From Hyphomicrobiales bacterium (lineage in GTDB: Bacteria > Pseudomonadota > Alphaproteobacteria > Rhizobiales > Rhizobiaceae), in NCBI GenBank assembly GCA_900469345.1, contig UBWZ01000008.1, positions 124,001 through 188,000 of the forward strand: a stretch of DNA of 64,000 bases. The letters run 5' to 3'. Shown one piece after another: positions 49,540-58,329 of the stretch; the first letter of the stretch is position 1; each line of letters opens with the position of its first letter. Below the pieces are notes generated by a model. That model worked only from the letters and a program-made list of their open reading frames with translations, had not been told where the DNA came from and did no database searches. A program made the position numbers and the translations under genes.

Positions 49540-51167
49540 ACGCCTGGACCCATCACCTGATCATTGCGCCGATCCTGGTGCCGTTGCTGGCCAGCGCCCT
49601 GCTGCTGTTCTTCGACGAGCGCAAGCGGGTGCAGAAGGCGATGATCAGCCTTGTCTCGACCATCATCCTTCTGGCCATCGCCTTCATCCTTTTCCGCATC
49701 GAGGGCGGTCCAAACAGTTTTGACGGGGTCTACTTGCTCGGCAACTGGGCGGCCCCCTTCGGCATCGTGCTGGTGGTCGACGGGCTCTCGGCCCTGATGC
49801 TGCTGCTGACGGCCCTGCTGGGGCTTGCGGCATTGGTCTTTTCGCTGGCCCGCTGGCATGCGGTCGGGGCCCATTATCACAGCATGTTTCAGCTGTTGCT
49901 GGTCGGACTGAACGGCGCCTTTCTGACTGGTGACCTGTTCAACCTGTTCGTCTTCTTCGAGGTGATGCTGGCCGCTTCCTACGGGCTTCTCCTGCACGGC
50001 TCCGGTCCGCTACGGGTCAAGGCCGGCATGCACTACATCGCCGTCAACCTGGTGGCCGCCTTCTTCTTCCTGATCGGCGTCAGCCTGATCTACGGCACGG
50101 CCGGCACGCTGAACATGGCTGATCTCGCGGCCCGCATTCCGCAGATCGAGCCGGATCGCCGCATGCTGATGGAGGCCGGGGCCGGCGTGCTCGGCGTCGC
50201 CTTTCTCATCAAGGCCGGCATGTGGCCGCTCTGTTTCTGGCTACCGACCGCCTATAGCGCCGCCGCGGCACCCGTGGCCGGTATCTTCGCGATCCTCAGC
50301 AAGCTCGGCATCTATGTCATCCTGCGCCTGACCATGCTGCTGTTCGCCGACGGCCCCTCTGCAGGCTTCGGCTCCGAGGTGCTGCTGTTCGGCGGTATGG
50401 CCACACTTGTCTTCGGCACGATCGGCGTGCTGGCGTCGCAGGCGCTCGGCCGGCTCGCCGGCTACTCGGTGCTTGTCTCCTCCGGCACCATGCTGATGGT
50501 CCTCGGGATCAGCGACGGGGCGATCTCGTCCGGCGCGCTGCTGTACCTTGTCAGCTCGACCTTCACCATCGGCGCCCTGTTCATGCTGATCGAGCTCGTC
50601 GAGCGCGGCCAGGATGCCGGCGCCCACGTGCTGACGGTGACGATGGAAGCCTATGGCGATGGCGAGGGGCAGCAGGCGGAAGAGGAGGAGGGCGTCATGA
50701 TGCCAGGCACCATGGCCATCCTCGGCACCTGCTTTGCCGCATGCGCGATCCTCCTGTCCGGCCTGCCGCCGCTCTCGGGCTTCATCAGCAAGTTCGCCAT
50801 GCTGTCGGCGATGATGGGCACGGGCGCCATCGGCACGCCGCTCGGCCCGGCTGTCTGGACCTTGATCGTGCTGGTCATCCTGTCCGGGGTCGCGGCGCTG
50901 ATCGCCATGACCCGCGTCGGCATCCGCACCTTCTGGAGTTCGCTCGAAGGCACCGTGCCGCGGGTTCTCGTCATTGAACTGGTGCCGGTGATGTTCCTGC
51001 TGGCGCTGACCATGATACTGACGATCCAGGCGGGTCCGGCGATGCGCTACATGGATGCCACTATCCGCACGCTGTCGCAGCCGTCCGTCTACATCGATGC
51101 CGTACGCAACGCCGCAAGGGTGGAGGGCTGGAAGAAACCCGGCGATGCCGGAACGGGAGAGCCGTGA
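49536..51167 (+). CDS. mrpD: Mrp antiporter subunit D
   Basis: The product has 543 residues and about 14 spans, NuoM/N-like. GDLFNLFVFFEVMLAASYGLLL (about 131-152) has the conserved Glu of the first half channel and LIKAGMWPLCFWLPTAYSAAAAPVAG (about 225-250) the Lys and Trp-Pro motif. It carries a proton path with MrpA. The acidic insert EGQQAEEEEG (about 378-387) is on a loop. It starts in the mrpC stop (ATGA) and ends in TGATG with mrpE. Confidence 0.93.
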   Translation: MNAWTHHLIIAPILVPLLASALLLFFDERKRVQKAMISLVSTIILLAIAFILFRIEGGPNSFDGVYLLGNWAAPFGIVLVVDGLSALMLLLTALLGLAALVFSLARWHAVGAHYHSMFQLLLVGLNGAFLTGDLFNLFVFFEVMLAASYGLLLHGSGPLRVKAGMHYIAVNLVAAFFFLIGVSLIYGTAGTLNMADLAARIPQIEPDRRMLMEAGAGVLGVAFLIKAGMWPLCFWLPTAYSAAAAPVAGIFAILSKLGIYVILRLTMLLFADGPSAGFGSEVLLFGGMATLVFGTIGVLASQALGRLAGYSVLVSSGTMLMVLGISDGAISSGALLYLVSSTFTIGALFMLIELVERGQDAGAHVLTVTMEAYGDGEGQQAEEEEGVMMPGTMAILGTCFAACAILLSGLPPLSGFISKFAMLSAMMGTGAIGTPLGPAVWTLIVLVILSGVAALIAMTRVGIRTFWSSLEGTVPRVLVIELVPVMFLLALTMILTIQAGPAMRYMDATIRTLSQPSVYIDAVRNAARVEGWKKPGDAGTGEP

Positions 51168-51643
51168 TGCTGCCCTATCCGATCCTCAGCATATGTCTCG
51201 CCCTGATGTGGATGCTGCTCAACAGCTTCAGCCTTGGCCATCTGCTCCTCGGCGCGACGGTGGCGATCTTTTCCGGCTGGGCGCTCGCATCGCTTCGGCC
51301 CGACAAGCCGAAGCTGAAGAAGTGGTACCTGTTGCCCAAGCTGTTCGGCCTCGTCTTCGTCGACGTCATCCGCTCCAACATCGCCGTCTCCTGGGTGCTG
51401 CTGCAGGGCAAGCGGCGCAAGGATACCTCCGGCTTCGTTCTGGTGCCGCTGAAGATCGAGGATCCGACGGCGTTGGCCGTCATGGCGGTGATCCTGACCG
51501 CGACGCCGGGATCCGCCTGGCTGGAATACGACAGCGGCGACAAGACCGTGCTGATCCATGTGCTCGACCTCATCGACAAAGAGGCCTGGATCGCCAACAT
51601 CAAGCAACGCTACGAGGCTCTTTTGATGGAGATCTTCGCATGA
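51167..51643 (+). CDS. mrpE: Mrp antiporter subunit E
   Basis: The product has 158 residues. There are two N-terminal spans (about 5-45), then a cytoplasmic alpha/beta domain with TATPGSAWLEYDSGDKTVLIHVLDL (about 106-130), the MrpE hallmark. The ATG at 51167 shares one base with the mrpD stop, and a GTG at 51164 is also possible. GGGAGAG precedes. It is needed for assembly and function in characterised systems. Confidence 0.92.
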   Translation: MLPYPILSICLALMWMLLNSFSLGHLLLGATVAIFSGWALASLRPDKPKLKKWYLLPKLFGLVFVDVIRSNIAVSWVLLQGKRRKDTSGFVLVPLKIEDPTALAVMAVILTATPGSAWLEYDSGDKTVLIHVLDLIDKEAWIANIKQRYEALLMEIFA

Positions 51644-51921
51644 GTGCCATCATTCTGTTTACCGCGGTCTCGATCGCCCAACTGCTGCTTGCGGTGGCGA
51701 TGCTGATCGCTTCGATGCGGATATTCGTCGGCCCGCGCGCCCAGGACCGCATCATCAGTCTCGATACGCTCTATATCAGCGCCATGCTCCTGCTCGTCAC
51801 CTTCAGCATCGGAACCGGTCGCACGGTCTATTTCGAGGCGGCGCTGGTGATCGGCCTGCTGGGTTTCGTGGCGACACTGGCGCTGGCCAAGTTCCTGATG
51901 CGCGGCGAGGTGATCGAATGA
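51640..51921 (+). CDS. mrpF: Mrp antiporter subunit F
   Basis: The product has 93 residues and three spans. GPRAQDRIISLDTLYISAMLLL (about 31-52) is the conserved MrpF segment with the functional Asp. The ATG overlaps the mrpE stop by four bases, and the stop overlaps mrpG likewise. Confidence 0.93.
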   Translation: MSAIILFTAVSIAQLLLAVAMLIASMRIFVGPRAQDRIISLDTLYISAMLLLVTFSIGTGRTVYFEAALVIGLLGFVATLALAKFLMRGEVIE

Positions 51922-52274
51922 CCGAGCAAGTCCTCGACCTGCCGCTCTGGGCGGCAATCGCAGTGGCCATCTTCCTCGTCCTCGGCGCGTTGCTGACGCT
52001 GATCGGCACCATCGGCTTCCTGCGCCTGCCGACCTTCTACGAACGACTGCATGCACCGACACTCGGCACCAGCGGCGGTGTCGGCGCGATCCTGCTGGCC
52101 TCGATCATCTATTTCTCGGTCGGCACAGGGCGGCTCGTCGTCCACGAGATCCTTATCGGCCTGTTCGTCAGCATCACCACTCCGGTGACGTTCATGCTGC
52201 TGGCCCGCGCCGCCCTCCACCGGGATCGCGCAGAAAAGGATCCCGACGTGCCGGCCAAAGCCCCCGCAAAGTAA
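51918..52274 (+). CDS. mrpG: Mrp antiporter subunit G
   Basis: The product has 118 residues and three spans. GTIGFLRLPTFYERLHAPTLGTSGG (about 29-53) is the MrpG signature. A charged tail (HRDRAEKDPDVPAKAPAK) ends the protein. It is the last subunit of the operon. An open frame for a 51-residue peptide starts with the next base after its stop. Confidence 0.93.
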   Translation: MTEQVLDLPLWAAIAVAIFLVLGALLTLIGTIGFLRLPTFYERLHAPTLGTSGGVGAILLASIIYFSVGTGRLVVHEILIGLFVSITTPVTFMLLARAALHRDRAEKDPDVPAKAPAK

Positions 52275-52430
52275 ATGGCAAAAAACAATGACGCTGAAGG
52301 CACCCGGGTGCGCACGCTCCCGGAACGAGCACCCGCGCCCGATACCCGGCGCCACTTCATGGCAAATCCTGCGGGTCCGGCAGCAGTCCCGCGCGTCGAT
52401 CAAGTCATGATCGGCGGCAGCGATGAATAA
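52275..52430 (+). CDS. Possible 51-residue protein at the end of the mrp operon
   Basis: An ATG follows the mrpG stop without a gap and the frame runs 51 codons to TAA at 52428-52430. The peptide is polar (starting MAKNNDAEGTRVRTLPERAP) with no hydrophobic segment or family. No proper ribosome site is seen, so translation would depend on coupling to mrpG. It could be non-coding. Confidence 0.35.
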   Translation: MAKNNDAEGTRVRTLPERAPAPDTRRHFMANPAGPAAVPRVDQVMIGGSDE

Positions 52431-52529
52431 TTCTGCAACTAACCGCAACCAGCAATCGTGCCGTCGCAGAAATTTTAACTAAAATGCTTGAGGATCCAGT
52501 GCAATCGCACCGAACGGGAAACAACACTG

Positions 52530-54227
52530 ATGACACGCTTCTTGAGCTCTAACGCCGCAAAAGTACTGGACGCCCTGGACCTCTCCTTCGCCGTGATCGA
52601 ATTCGATGTCGAAGGCAATATCCTGAAGGCCAACAAGAATTTTTGCGACCTGATGGGCTATAGCGAGACCGAACTGCGTGGCAAGCATCACCGCATCTTC
52701 CTGGATTCGGACTACGCGGCGTCTTCGGAATACCGCGCCTTCTGGGCCAAGCTGCGCAGCGGTGAATTCGTTTGCAGCGAATTTACCCGCATCGCGAAAG
52801 GCGGGGCCGAGATCTTCATCCGCGGCAACTACAATCCGATCAAGAACAGCGCTGGCAAGGTGCTGAAGATCATCAAGTTTGCCAACGACATCACGCAGAC
52901 CAAGCTGCACGGGATCGACACCGGCGCCAAGATCGACGCGATCTCGAGAGCGCAGGCGACGATCGAGTTCAAGACGGACGGGACGATCCTCTCGGCAAAC
53001 GAGAACTTCCTGAAGGCCCTCGGCTACAGCGCAACGGAGATCGTCGGCAAGCATCACAGCATGTTCGTCGACCCGGCCTTTGCGTCCAGCCCGGACTATG
53101 CGGACATGTGGCGCAAGCTGAATGCCGGGGAATTCGTGGCAGGCGAATTCAAGCGGGTCGGCAAGGGCGGTCGCAGTGTTTTCATCCAGGCCTCCTACAA
53201 CCCGGTTTTCGACTTCAAGGGTCAGGTCATCAAGGTTGTCAAATTCGCAACCGATGTCACCGATCGCGTCGAAAACGTCGACTTGCTGGCCGGCTCCCTG
53301 AAAAGCCTGGCAGAGGGCGACCTTTCGCAGAACATTGAAAAACCGTTCATTCCGTCGCTCGACATGCTTCGTCGCGATTTCAACGCAGCGTCCACGAAAC
53401 TGCGGGCGGCCATGAAGACGGTGATGACCAACGCCGAAACCATTTCGGCAGGGGCACATGAAATCCGCACTGCCGCCGATGACCTCGCCAAGCGAACCGA
53501 GCAGCAGGCAGCCTCGGTGGAAGAGACCGCAGCCGCGCTGGAAGAGATCACGACGACTGTGAAGGATTCCAGCCGCCGAGCCGAAGATTCGGGCCAGCTG
53601 GTGGGCCGCGCAAAGACCCATGCGGATCATTCCGGCGAGATCGTCAGCGAAGCCATTGTCGCCATGGACAAGATCAATCAGTCGTCCAGCGAGATCTCCA
53701 ACATCATCGGCGTGATCGACGAAATCGCCTTCCAGACGAACCTGCTGGCGCTGAACGCGGGTGTGGAAGCCGCCCGAGCGGGGGAGGCCGGAAAGGGCTT
53801 CGCGGTGGTCGCTCAGGAGGTGCGCGAGCTTGCCCAGCGCTCGGCATCGGCGGCCAAGGAGATCAAGACGCTGATCACGGCTTCGGGCGCACAGGTGGCG
53901 AGCGGCGTGTCCCTGGTCAGCAAGGCGGGTGAGGCTCTTCAGGAGATCGCCAGCAACGTCCAGGACATCAACAAGGACATCGGCGCCATCATTGAATCGG
54001 CCCGTGAGCAGTCGACGGCCCTCAGCGAGATCAACCGCGCCATCAACCTGGTCGACCAGGGCACCCAGCAGAATGCGGCGATGGTCGAGGAGCAGACAGC
54101 GGCAAGTCATGAGCTTGCAGAGGAAGCCAAGGCCTTGTTTGCGCTGCTGGACCAGTTCCAGTTTAATGATCGCGCGGCGCCGGCACGGCCCTCTGCAACC
54201 AGGGCCTATTCGCAACGCGCCGCTTGA
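52530..54227 (+). CDS. Soluble chemoreceptor (methyl-accepting protein) with two PAS domains
   Basis: The product has 565 residues and no membrane span, so it is a cytoplasmic receptor. Two related PAS domains lie at about 12-125 and 135-245; both have the FKRVGKGG or FTRIAKGG strand and HHRIFLDSDYA- or HHSMFVDPAFA-type motifs found in Aer/McpY-like receptors. A HAMP-like linker (about 250-310) and a signalling domain (about 320-545) follow. The hairpin tip reads EIAFQTNLLALNAGVEAARAG. Gln/Glu pairs in the flanking helices (EQQAASVEETAAALEEI) are likely methylation sites. The ATG at 52530 was chosen over 52488 because the PAS domain follows directly. It resembles S. meliloti McpY in domain plan. 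A redox or energy signal is likely. Confidence 0.92.
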   Translation: MTRFLSSNAAKVLDALDLSFAVIEFDVEGNILKANKNFCDLMGYSETELRGKHHRIFLDSDYAASSEYRAFWAKLRSGEFVCSEFTRIAKGGAEIFIRGNYNPIKNSAGKVLKIIKFANDITQTKLHGIDTGAKIDAISRAQATIEFKTDGTILSANENFLKALGYSATEIVGKHHSMFVDPAFASSPDYADMWRKLNAGEFVAGEFKRVGKGGRSVFIQASYNPVFDFKGQVIKVVKFATDVTDRVENVDLLAGSLKSLAEGDLSQNIEKPFIPSLDMLRRDFNAASTKLRAAMKTVMTNAETISAGAHEIRTAADDLAKRTEQQAASVEETAAALEEITTTVKDSSRRAEDSGQLVGRAKTHADHSGEIVSEAIVAMDKINQSSSEISNIIGVIDEIAFQTNLLALNAGVEAARAGEAGKGFAVVAQEVRELAQRSASAAKEIKTLITASGAQVASGVSLVSKAGEALQEIASNVQDINKDIGAIIESAREQSTALSEINRAINLVDQGTQQNAAMVEEQTAASHELAEEAKALFALLDQFQFNDRAAPARPSATRAYSQRAA

Positions 54228-54529
54228 CGTCGGCGACGCACGGCACGGCCGTGCTGGACAGAGGGAAGAGTTCAAGGGAGATCGAATCACCCTTGAGCTC
54301 ACCTGCCTCCAGCAGCCTTTAAAGCCTCGAAGGGAGATCGAAGCAGGCCTACAGCCCGCTGACGGCACGGCGCTGCCGCGCGCGCCGTGCGTGCTGACAG
54401 GGACACGTGAGAAGTAACTCTGGGTTTTATTCCGCATGTGTCGGTTGTCGTTGCATGCACTCGTATTCCCATCTTGTCGAAGGCGCATAAGACGGGTAGT
54501 CAGATTCGAAGTGGTTGAAGACTGCTGTC
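54228..54529. other. Gap after the chemoreceptor gene
   Basis: About 300 bp without a gene. A hairpin TCAAGGG/CCCTTGA (54272-54296) may end the chemoreceptor transcript. A GC-rich dyad with ACGGCACGGCG and GCGCCGTGCGT lies near 54363-54394. The later part (54410-54520) is more AT-rich and probably contains the promoter of the secretion cluster. Confidence 0.45.
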
Positions 54530-54555
54530 GCTGCAACCGGTGAGTCGGTTGCAGC
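54530..54555. promoter_or_regulatory. Perfect 10-bp inverted repeat upstream of the secreted oxidoreductase
   Basis: GCTGCAACCG (54530-54539) and CGGTTGCAGC (54546-54555) are perfect inverted copies six bases apart, 46 bp before the start codon at 54602. It could be an operator or a hairpin in the 5' leader. Confidence 0.5.
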
Positions 54556-54601
54556 AGTGCATGAGCCAGCGAGGAATAGCCGAGTGCTGAAGGTATTGAC
54601 G

Positions 54602-56179
54602 ATGCGCACCACCCTGGTTTTTCCGCTGTTGCTCGCCTGTCTCTTCGTCCGGCCGGCCTTGGCTGTGGAATGCACGACCGCTGACGTCGTCGTCTATGGC
54701 GCAACGCCCGCAGGCATTGCTGCGGCCATCCAGGCGGGAAGGCAGAAAAAGAAGGTCATTCTACTCGAGCCGACGCAGCATATCGGCGGCATGATGACCA
54801 GCGGCCTCAACAAGACCGATGCGTCTCCTCGTCTCGGAGTCTATGGGGGGATCGCACAGGAATTTCTGGATCGTGCGAAAGCGCACTACCAGACCACCGA
54901 CCCGATCCGCATCTATTTCGAATCGAGCTGGGCGGAAGACACTTTCAAGCGGCTTTTGGCGGCAGCCAACGTCAGTACCGTCTACGGCCAGCGGGTTCTC
55001 AGCGTGGTGAAGACCACCTTCATCAAGAGAATCTCCATGACATCCGGCCGCAGTTTCTGCGGCTCCGTGTTTGTCGATGCGAGCTACGAGGGCGACCTGA
55101 TGGCCAAGTCGCAGGTGAGCACGATCCTTGGGCGAGAGAGCAAGGCGCAGTACAAGGAAGCCGATGCCGGCGCCCAGCCACTCGTCAAGCCGACTGTAGG
55201 AAGCAGCGTAGTGACAGTCGATCCTTACGTCGTTCCTGGCAATCCGGGAAGCGGTCTTCTGCCGGGTATCATTAGCTACAAGCAAAAATCCACCGGGTCT
55301 GCCGACAGCTTGCTGATGGCTTTCAACTATAGGCTCTGCGTCACGGACAATCCAGCGATCAGGGTACCGTTTTCGGCTCCAGCCGACTATGATCCCCAGC
55401 AGTACGAAGGTCTTGCAAGGTTTATTGCAGGGCTCCAAGCTGGTCAGCATGAGGTTTCGAACCGATACTTCATTGGAGATGGCACCACGGTCGGAAATAA
55501 GTATGATGTCAATTCCAACCCTTGGTTCTCGACAGACGTGATGCACTTGGGTGCATCCTATGTGAACGGAACCGAGGCTCAGCGGGAGCAGATCCGGAAG
55601 AAGATAAAGACCTATACAATGGGCTACTTGTGGTTCGGACAGACCGATCCGCGGGTGCCCGAGGCGGTCCGTCAGGAGACTGCCCGGTTCGGCTATTGCG
55701 CTGACGAGTTCAAGGACAACGGAAATTTCCCCTATCAGCTTTATGTCCGCCAGGCCCGACGGCTGGTGGGCCAGTATGTGCTGACGGAAAACGACATCGT
55801 CAAGAAGACCAAGTTCGCGGATACGATCGGCCTGGGATATTACACCATGGATCAGCACGGCATGCTGAGAACCGTCCTCAACGGGGCTGTTGCAGACGAA
55901 ACGAGACCCGGAATTTCCGCCGGCCCCTACGAAATCCCGTTCCGCGCCATGCTGCCCAAAACTACCCAGACCAAGAATCTTCTGGTTCCGGTAGCGCTAT
56001 CGACAAGCCATGTAGCCTACACCTCGGTTCGGGTCGAGCCGACCTATATGGTGCTCGGCCAGGCGGCAGGCATGGCGGCTGCCCTCGCTCCTGGCGGCGA
56101 TCTGACCCAGATCAGCATCAAGACACTGCAAAGCAAGCTGGTCGCCGCCAAGCAGGTGCTTCACTGGACGAAGAACTAG
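54602..56179 (+). CDS. Secreted FAD-dependent oxidoreductase (FAD_oxidored type), possible T2SS cargo
   Basis: The product has 525 residues. A Sec signal peptide (MRTTLVFPLLLACLFVRPAL, cut after ALA near residue 22) is followed by a Rossmann FAD site DVVVYGATPAGIAAAIQAGR (about 28-47), the GGMMTSGLNKTD segment (about 62-73) and VDASYEGDLMAKS (about 158-170). The C-terminus has VEPTYMVLGQAAGMAAALA. This plan matches the FAD_oxidored family (PF12831), which includes xanthan lyase-like annotated proteins. The ATG at 54602 was chosen because the signal peptide begins there; an open frame reaches 54515 through an inverted repeat. The type II secretion genes begin 46 bp after its stop on the same strand, so it may be the exported substrate. 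The reaction is unknown. Confidence 0.8.
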   Translation: MRTTLVFPLLLACLFVRPALAVECTTADVVVYGATPAGIAAAIQAGRQKKKVILLEPTQHIGGMMTSGLNKTDASPRLGVYGGIAQEFLDRAKAHYQTTDPIRIYFESSWAEDTFKRLLAAANVSTVYGQRVLSVVKTTFIKRISMTSGRSFCGSVFVDASYEGDLMAKSQVSTILGRESKAQYKEADAGAQPLVKPTVGSSVVTVDPYVVPGNPGSGLLPGIISYKQKSTGSADSLLMAFNYRLCVTDNPAIRVPFSAPADYDPQQYEGLARFIAGLQAGQHEVSNRYFIGDGTTVGNKYDVNSNPWFSTDVMHLGASYVNGTEAQREQIRKKIKTYTMGYLWFGQTDPRVPEAVRQETARFGYCADEFKDNGNFPYQLYVRQARRLVGQYVLTENDIVKKTKFADTIGLGYYTMDQHGMLRTVLNGAVADETRPGISAGPYEIPFRAMLPKTTQTKNLLVPVALSTSHVAYTSVRVEPTYMVLGQAAGMAAALAPGGDLTQISIKTLQSKLVAAKQVLHWTKN

Positions 56180-56225
56180 TCATGGGCGTCGCAAGATAGC
56201 CCGGAGCGGGATCGATAGACCGACA

Positions 56226-57191
56226 ATGATCGCCGAAGCACGTGATTTTTGGGATTGGTGGCGAAGCGAACTGGCAGCCGGTTTCGGCCAATTCATTGCG
56301 ACGTCACGGAAACGCGACGCAGGCGAACCTCATGAGTTGTCGCCCGGCTCGACCCAATTCGACCCTGCCGCGACGATCGACCTCAGCCGCTACGATCCAG
56401 ACGATCAGTCACTGCTGTTCCTCGGCAGGCATCTCACGATCAGTCTAGGCGATCGACGTCTTCCCTTTAGTCGCGCGCAGGACGTCGCGATGGCAGTTGC
56501 AACGACAAACACGCCTTTTCGGGCCAGCGAGATCATCCTGCTGCCGAAGGGGCAGGACATGAACGCGTTTGCGCTGATCAGGAAGGACATGCTGCGACCA
56601 CTGCTCGACGACATCATGGCGAGCGGCAAGCGGGTGGCGAGGCTCGGTATCCTGGACGGTGGCAACATCGTCTGGGTCTCAAGCCGCGCGCTCGAAAATC
56701 TCCACCCGCTGTTTGCCCCTTTGCGTCGCCGCAGGATCGGCGTTGGGACTGCCGCAACGCTTCTACTGCTGACGGCCGTCGCCACCTACGGCCACGTTTT
56801 CTACCGCTATGCTGAGGCGGAAGCGGAGATTGCGCAGATCGTGGAGACCAATACGGCGGAAGCGCTTGCGGTTCGAAAGCTCTTGGATCGGCAGAAAAAC
56901 ATTCTCGCCTATGCAGAAGCGGCCCGTCTTGCAAAGAACGAGGCAATCCCGGTCGTCGAGGTGTGGGAGGAATTGACGCGGCGGCTGCCAGATGATGTCT
57001 GGGTCACCGATATGGGCATCGACGCTGACAGCGTCGTGTTGACCGGCTTTGCACAGGCGTCTGCCGCTCTGATCGGCGAGATCGGCGCCTCAGGCCTTCT
57101 CAAGGATGCCGCCTTCACGGCGCCCGTCGTGCGCATGCCGGATGACGCCGGCGAGCGCTTCGAACTGCGTGCCCGGATGCGCAGACCATGA
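56226..57191 (+). CDS. gspL: Type II secretion protein GspL-like (PilN domain)
   Basis: The product has 321 residues. A short actin-like cytoplasmic part (about 1-165) precedes one span (about 172-192, IGVGTAATLLLLTAVATYGH). A periplasmic ferredoxin-like PilN domain with a coiled start (about 193-320) follows, with VEVWEELTRRLPDDVWVTDMGI. It is shorter than classical GspL (about 400). It links the ATPase GspE to the inner membrane platform. It is the first T2SS gene here, 46 bp after the oxidoreductase gene, and overlaps gspM by four bases (ATGA). Confidence 0.82.
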   Translation: MIAEARDFWDWWRSELAAGFGQFIATSRKRDAGEPHELSPGSTQFDPAATIDLSRYDPDDQSLLFLGRHLTISLGDRRLPFSRAQDVAMAVATTNTPFRASEIILLPKGQDMNAFALIRKDMLRPLLDDIMASGKRVARLGILDGGNIVWVSSRALENLHPLFAPLRRRRIGVGTAATLLLLTAVATYGHVFYRYAEAEAEIAQIVETNTAEALAVRKLLDRQKNILAYAEAARLAKNEAIPVVEVWEELTRRLPDDVWVTDMGIDADSVVLTGFAQASAALIGEIGASGLLKDAAFTAPVVRMPDDAGERFELRARMRRP

Positions 57192-57787
57192 CCGAGCTCC
57201 TCATTTCTTTGATGAACACATCCCGCGCAATGCAGCGCGTAACGGCATTTTCCTTGTTCGCGCTGATTTTGCTGGGTCTCTTCTGGCTGGTAAGCTGGTC
57301 CGCTTCCGTTCTCGATGCCAAGGCAGACCATATCGAGACCCTGCGCGAAGACGCATATCGTCTGAGCGAGGTCATCCGACGGCGTCCGCAGGCCTCGCCG
57401 GCGGCGCTCGATCCGGACCCAGCGGTGTTCACGCAAGGGGAGAGCGTTGCCGTCATTCAGGCGAAGCTGCAGGAACGGCTGAATTCGGTGTCGGCCGCGA
57501 CGGGAGCGTCCGTCCTGTCGGTTGTCGGAATCCCACAGGCGGTCGCGGATCATGTCAGCTATGTCGGTTTGAAAGCGAGTTTCCAGGGTAGCCTTCCGGC
57601 GGTCCACGAAGTCGTTCGTCAACTCGAGTTTTCAGTGCCGCCGCTCATCATCCGACAGGCGAAATTTCACGGTGAGAACCAGCTGTCGGCAGGCGGTCTC
57701 TCCGAGCCGATCCAGCTGTCGGCCGAGATCGTGGTCCTTGCAGCCGTTGATCCAGGGCTCGGTTCCGTTGAAAAGGTCAAACCCTGA
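57188..57787 (+). CDS. gspM: Type II secretion protein GspM-like
   Basis: The product has 199 residues. A span (about 19-40, VTAFSLFALILLGLFWLVSW) follows a short cytoplasmic lead. A periplasmic coiled coil and a ferredoxin-like domain follow, with VREV-type VHEVVRQLEFSVPPLIIRQAKFH (about 140-162). This is the GspM plan, partner of GspL in the inner membrane platform. It starts in the gspL stop and shares one base with the next gene. Confidence 0.82.
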   Translation: MTELLISLMNTSRAMQRVTAFSLFALILLGLFWLVSWSASVLDAKADHIETLREDAYRLSEVIRRRPQASPAALDPDPAVFTQGESVAVIQAKLQERLNSVSAATGASVLSVVGIPQAVADHVSYVGLKASFQGSLPAVHEVVRQLEFSVPPLIIRQAKFHGENQLSAGGLSEPIQLSAEIVVLAAVDPGLGSVEKVKP

Positions 57788-58329
57788 TGTCGGCGACCGG
57801 CGGCAAAGGAATTCTGGCTCTGGTGAGCGCGGCGCTGGCGCTTGGGGCACTCGTGTGGATGAACGTCAGCATTGCTTCCAAGGTCATTGACATCTCGCCC
57901 CGTGCTCCCGGCTCCCCACACTCGATCCAGACACCTCCAAATGCACCCGTCGAAGACGCGAGCAGACCGGAGCCGGAGCTGTCACAAACCTTGCTACGAC
58001 CGATTTTCAGCCCGACGCGAACGGACTTCGTGCCAGTGAGCGAGCCTTCGGAGCCACCGCTTGAGCCGGCAATCAGCGAAGACACCGAGACTGCAGTCCT
58101 GCCCGCGCCCTTGGAATTCAAGGGGACGCGGGTACTGAAGGGAAAGTTTTCTGCTCTGGTATCGGCCGGCGACGGCATGGCTGAATGGCATGAGCAAGGT
58201 TCCGTGGTCGGAGGATGGACAATCAAGTCGATTTTCGCCGACAGGCTGTTTATCATCGCGGGTCAGCACACGGAGGTGCTTTCGCTTTATGGCAATGACC
58301 CACCCGTGCCCGATGAATCGACGCAGTGA
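57787..58329 (+). CDS. Type II secretion GspC/GspN-like protein
   Basis: The product has 180 residues. There is one N-terminal span (about 9-30), a Pro/Glu-rich linker (about 38-95), then a small beta domain (about 105-175) of the homology-region type, beginning LEFKGTRVLKGKFSALVSAGDGMAEWHEQGSVVGGWTIKSI. LLRPIFSPTR (about 69-78) is the usual entry of GspC/GspN periplasmic parts. There is no PDZ domain. It should join the inner platform to the GspD secretin. Its end overlaps gspK by 17 bases. Confidence 0.7.
   Translation: MSATGGKGILALVSAALALGALVWMNVSIASKVIDISPRAPGSPHSIQTPPNAPVEDASRPEPELSQTLLRPIFSPTRTDFVPVSEPSEPPLEPAISEDTETAVLPAPLEFKGTRVLKGKFSALVSAGDGMAEWHEQGSVVGGWTIKSIFADRLFIIAGQHTEVLSLYGNDPPVPDESTQ

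Noticed and set aside
52479-54704. A minus-strand frame of 741 codons opposite the chemoreceptor
   Set aside because: It has no domains and overlaps a full-length chemoreceptor with an intact signalling tip.
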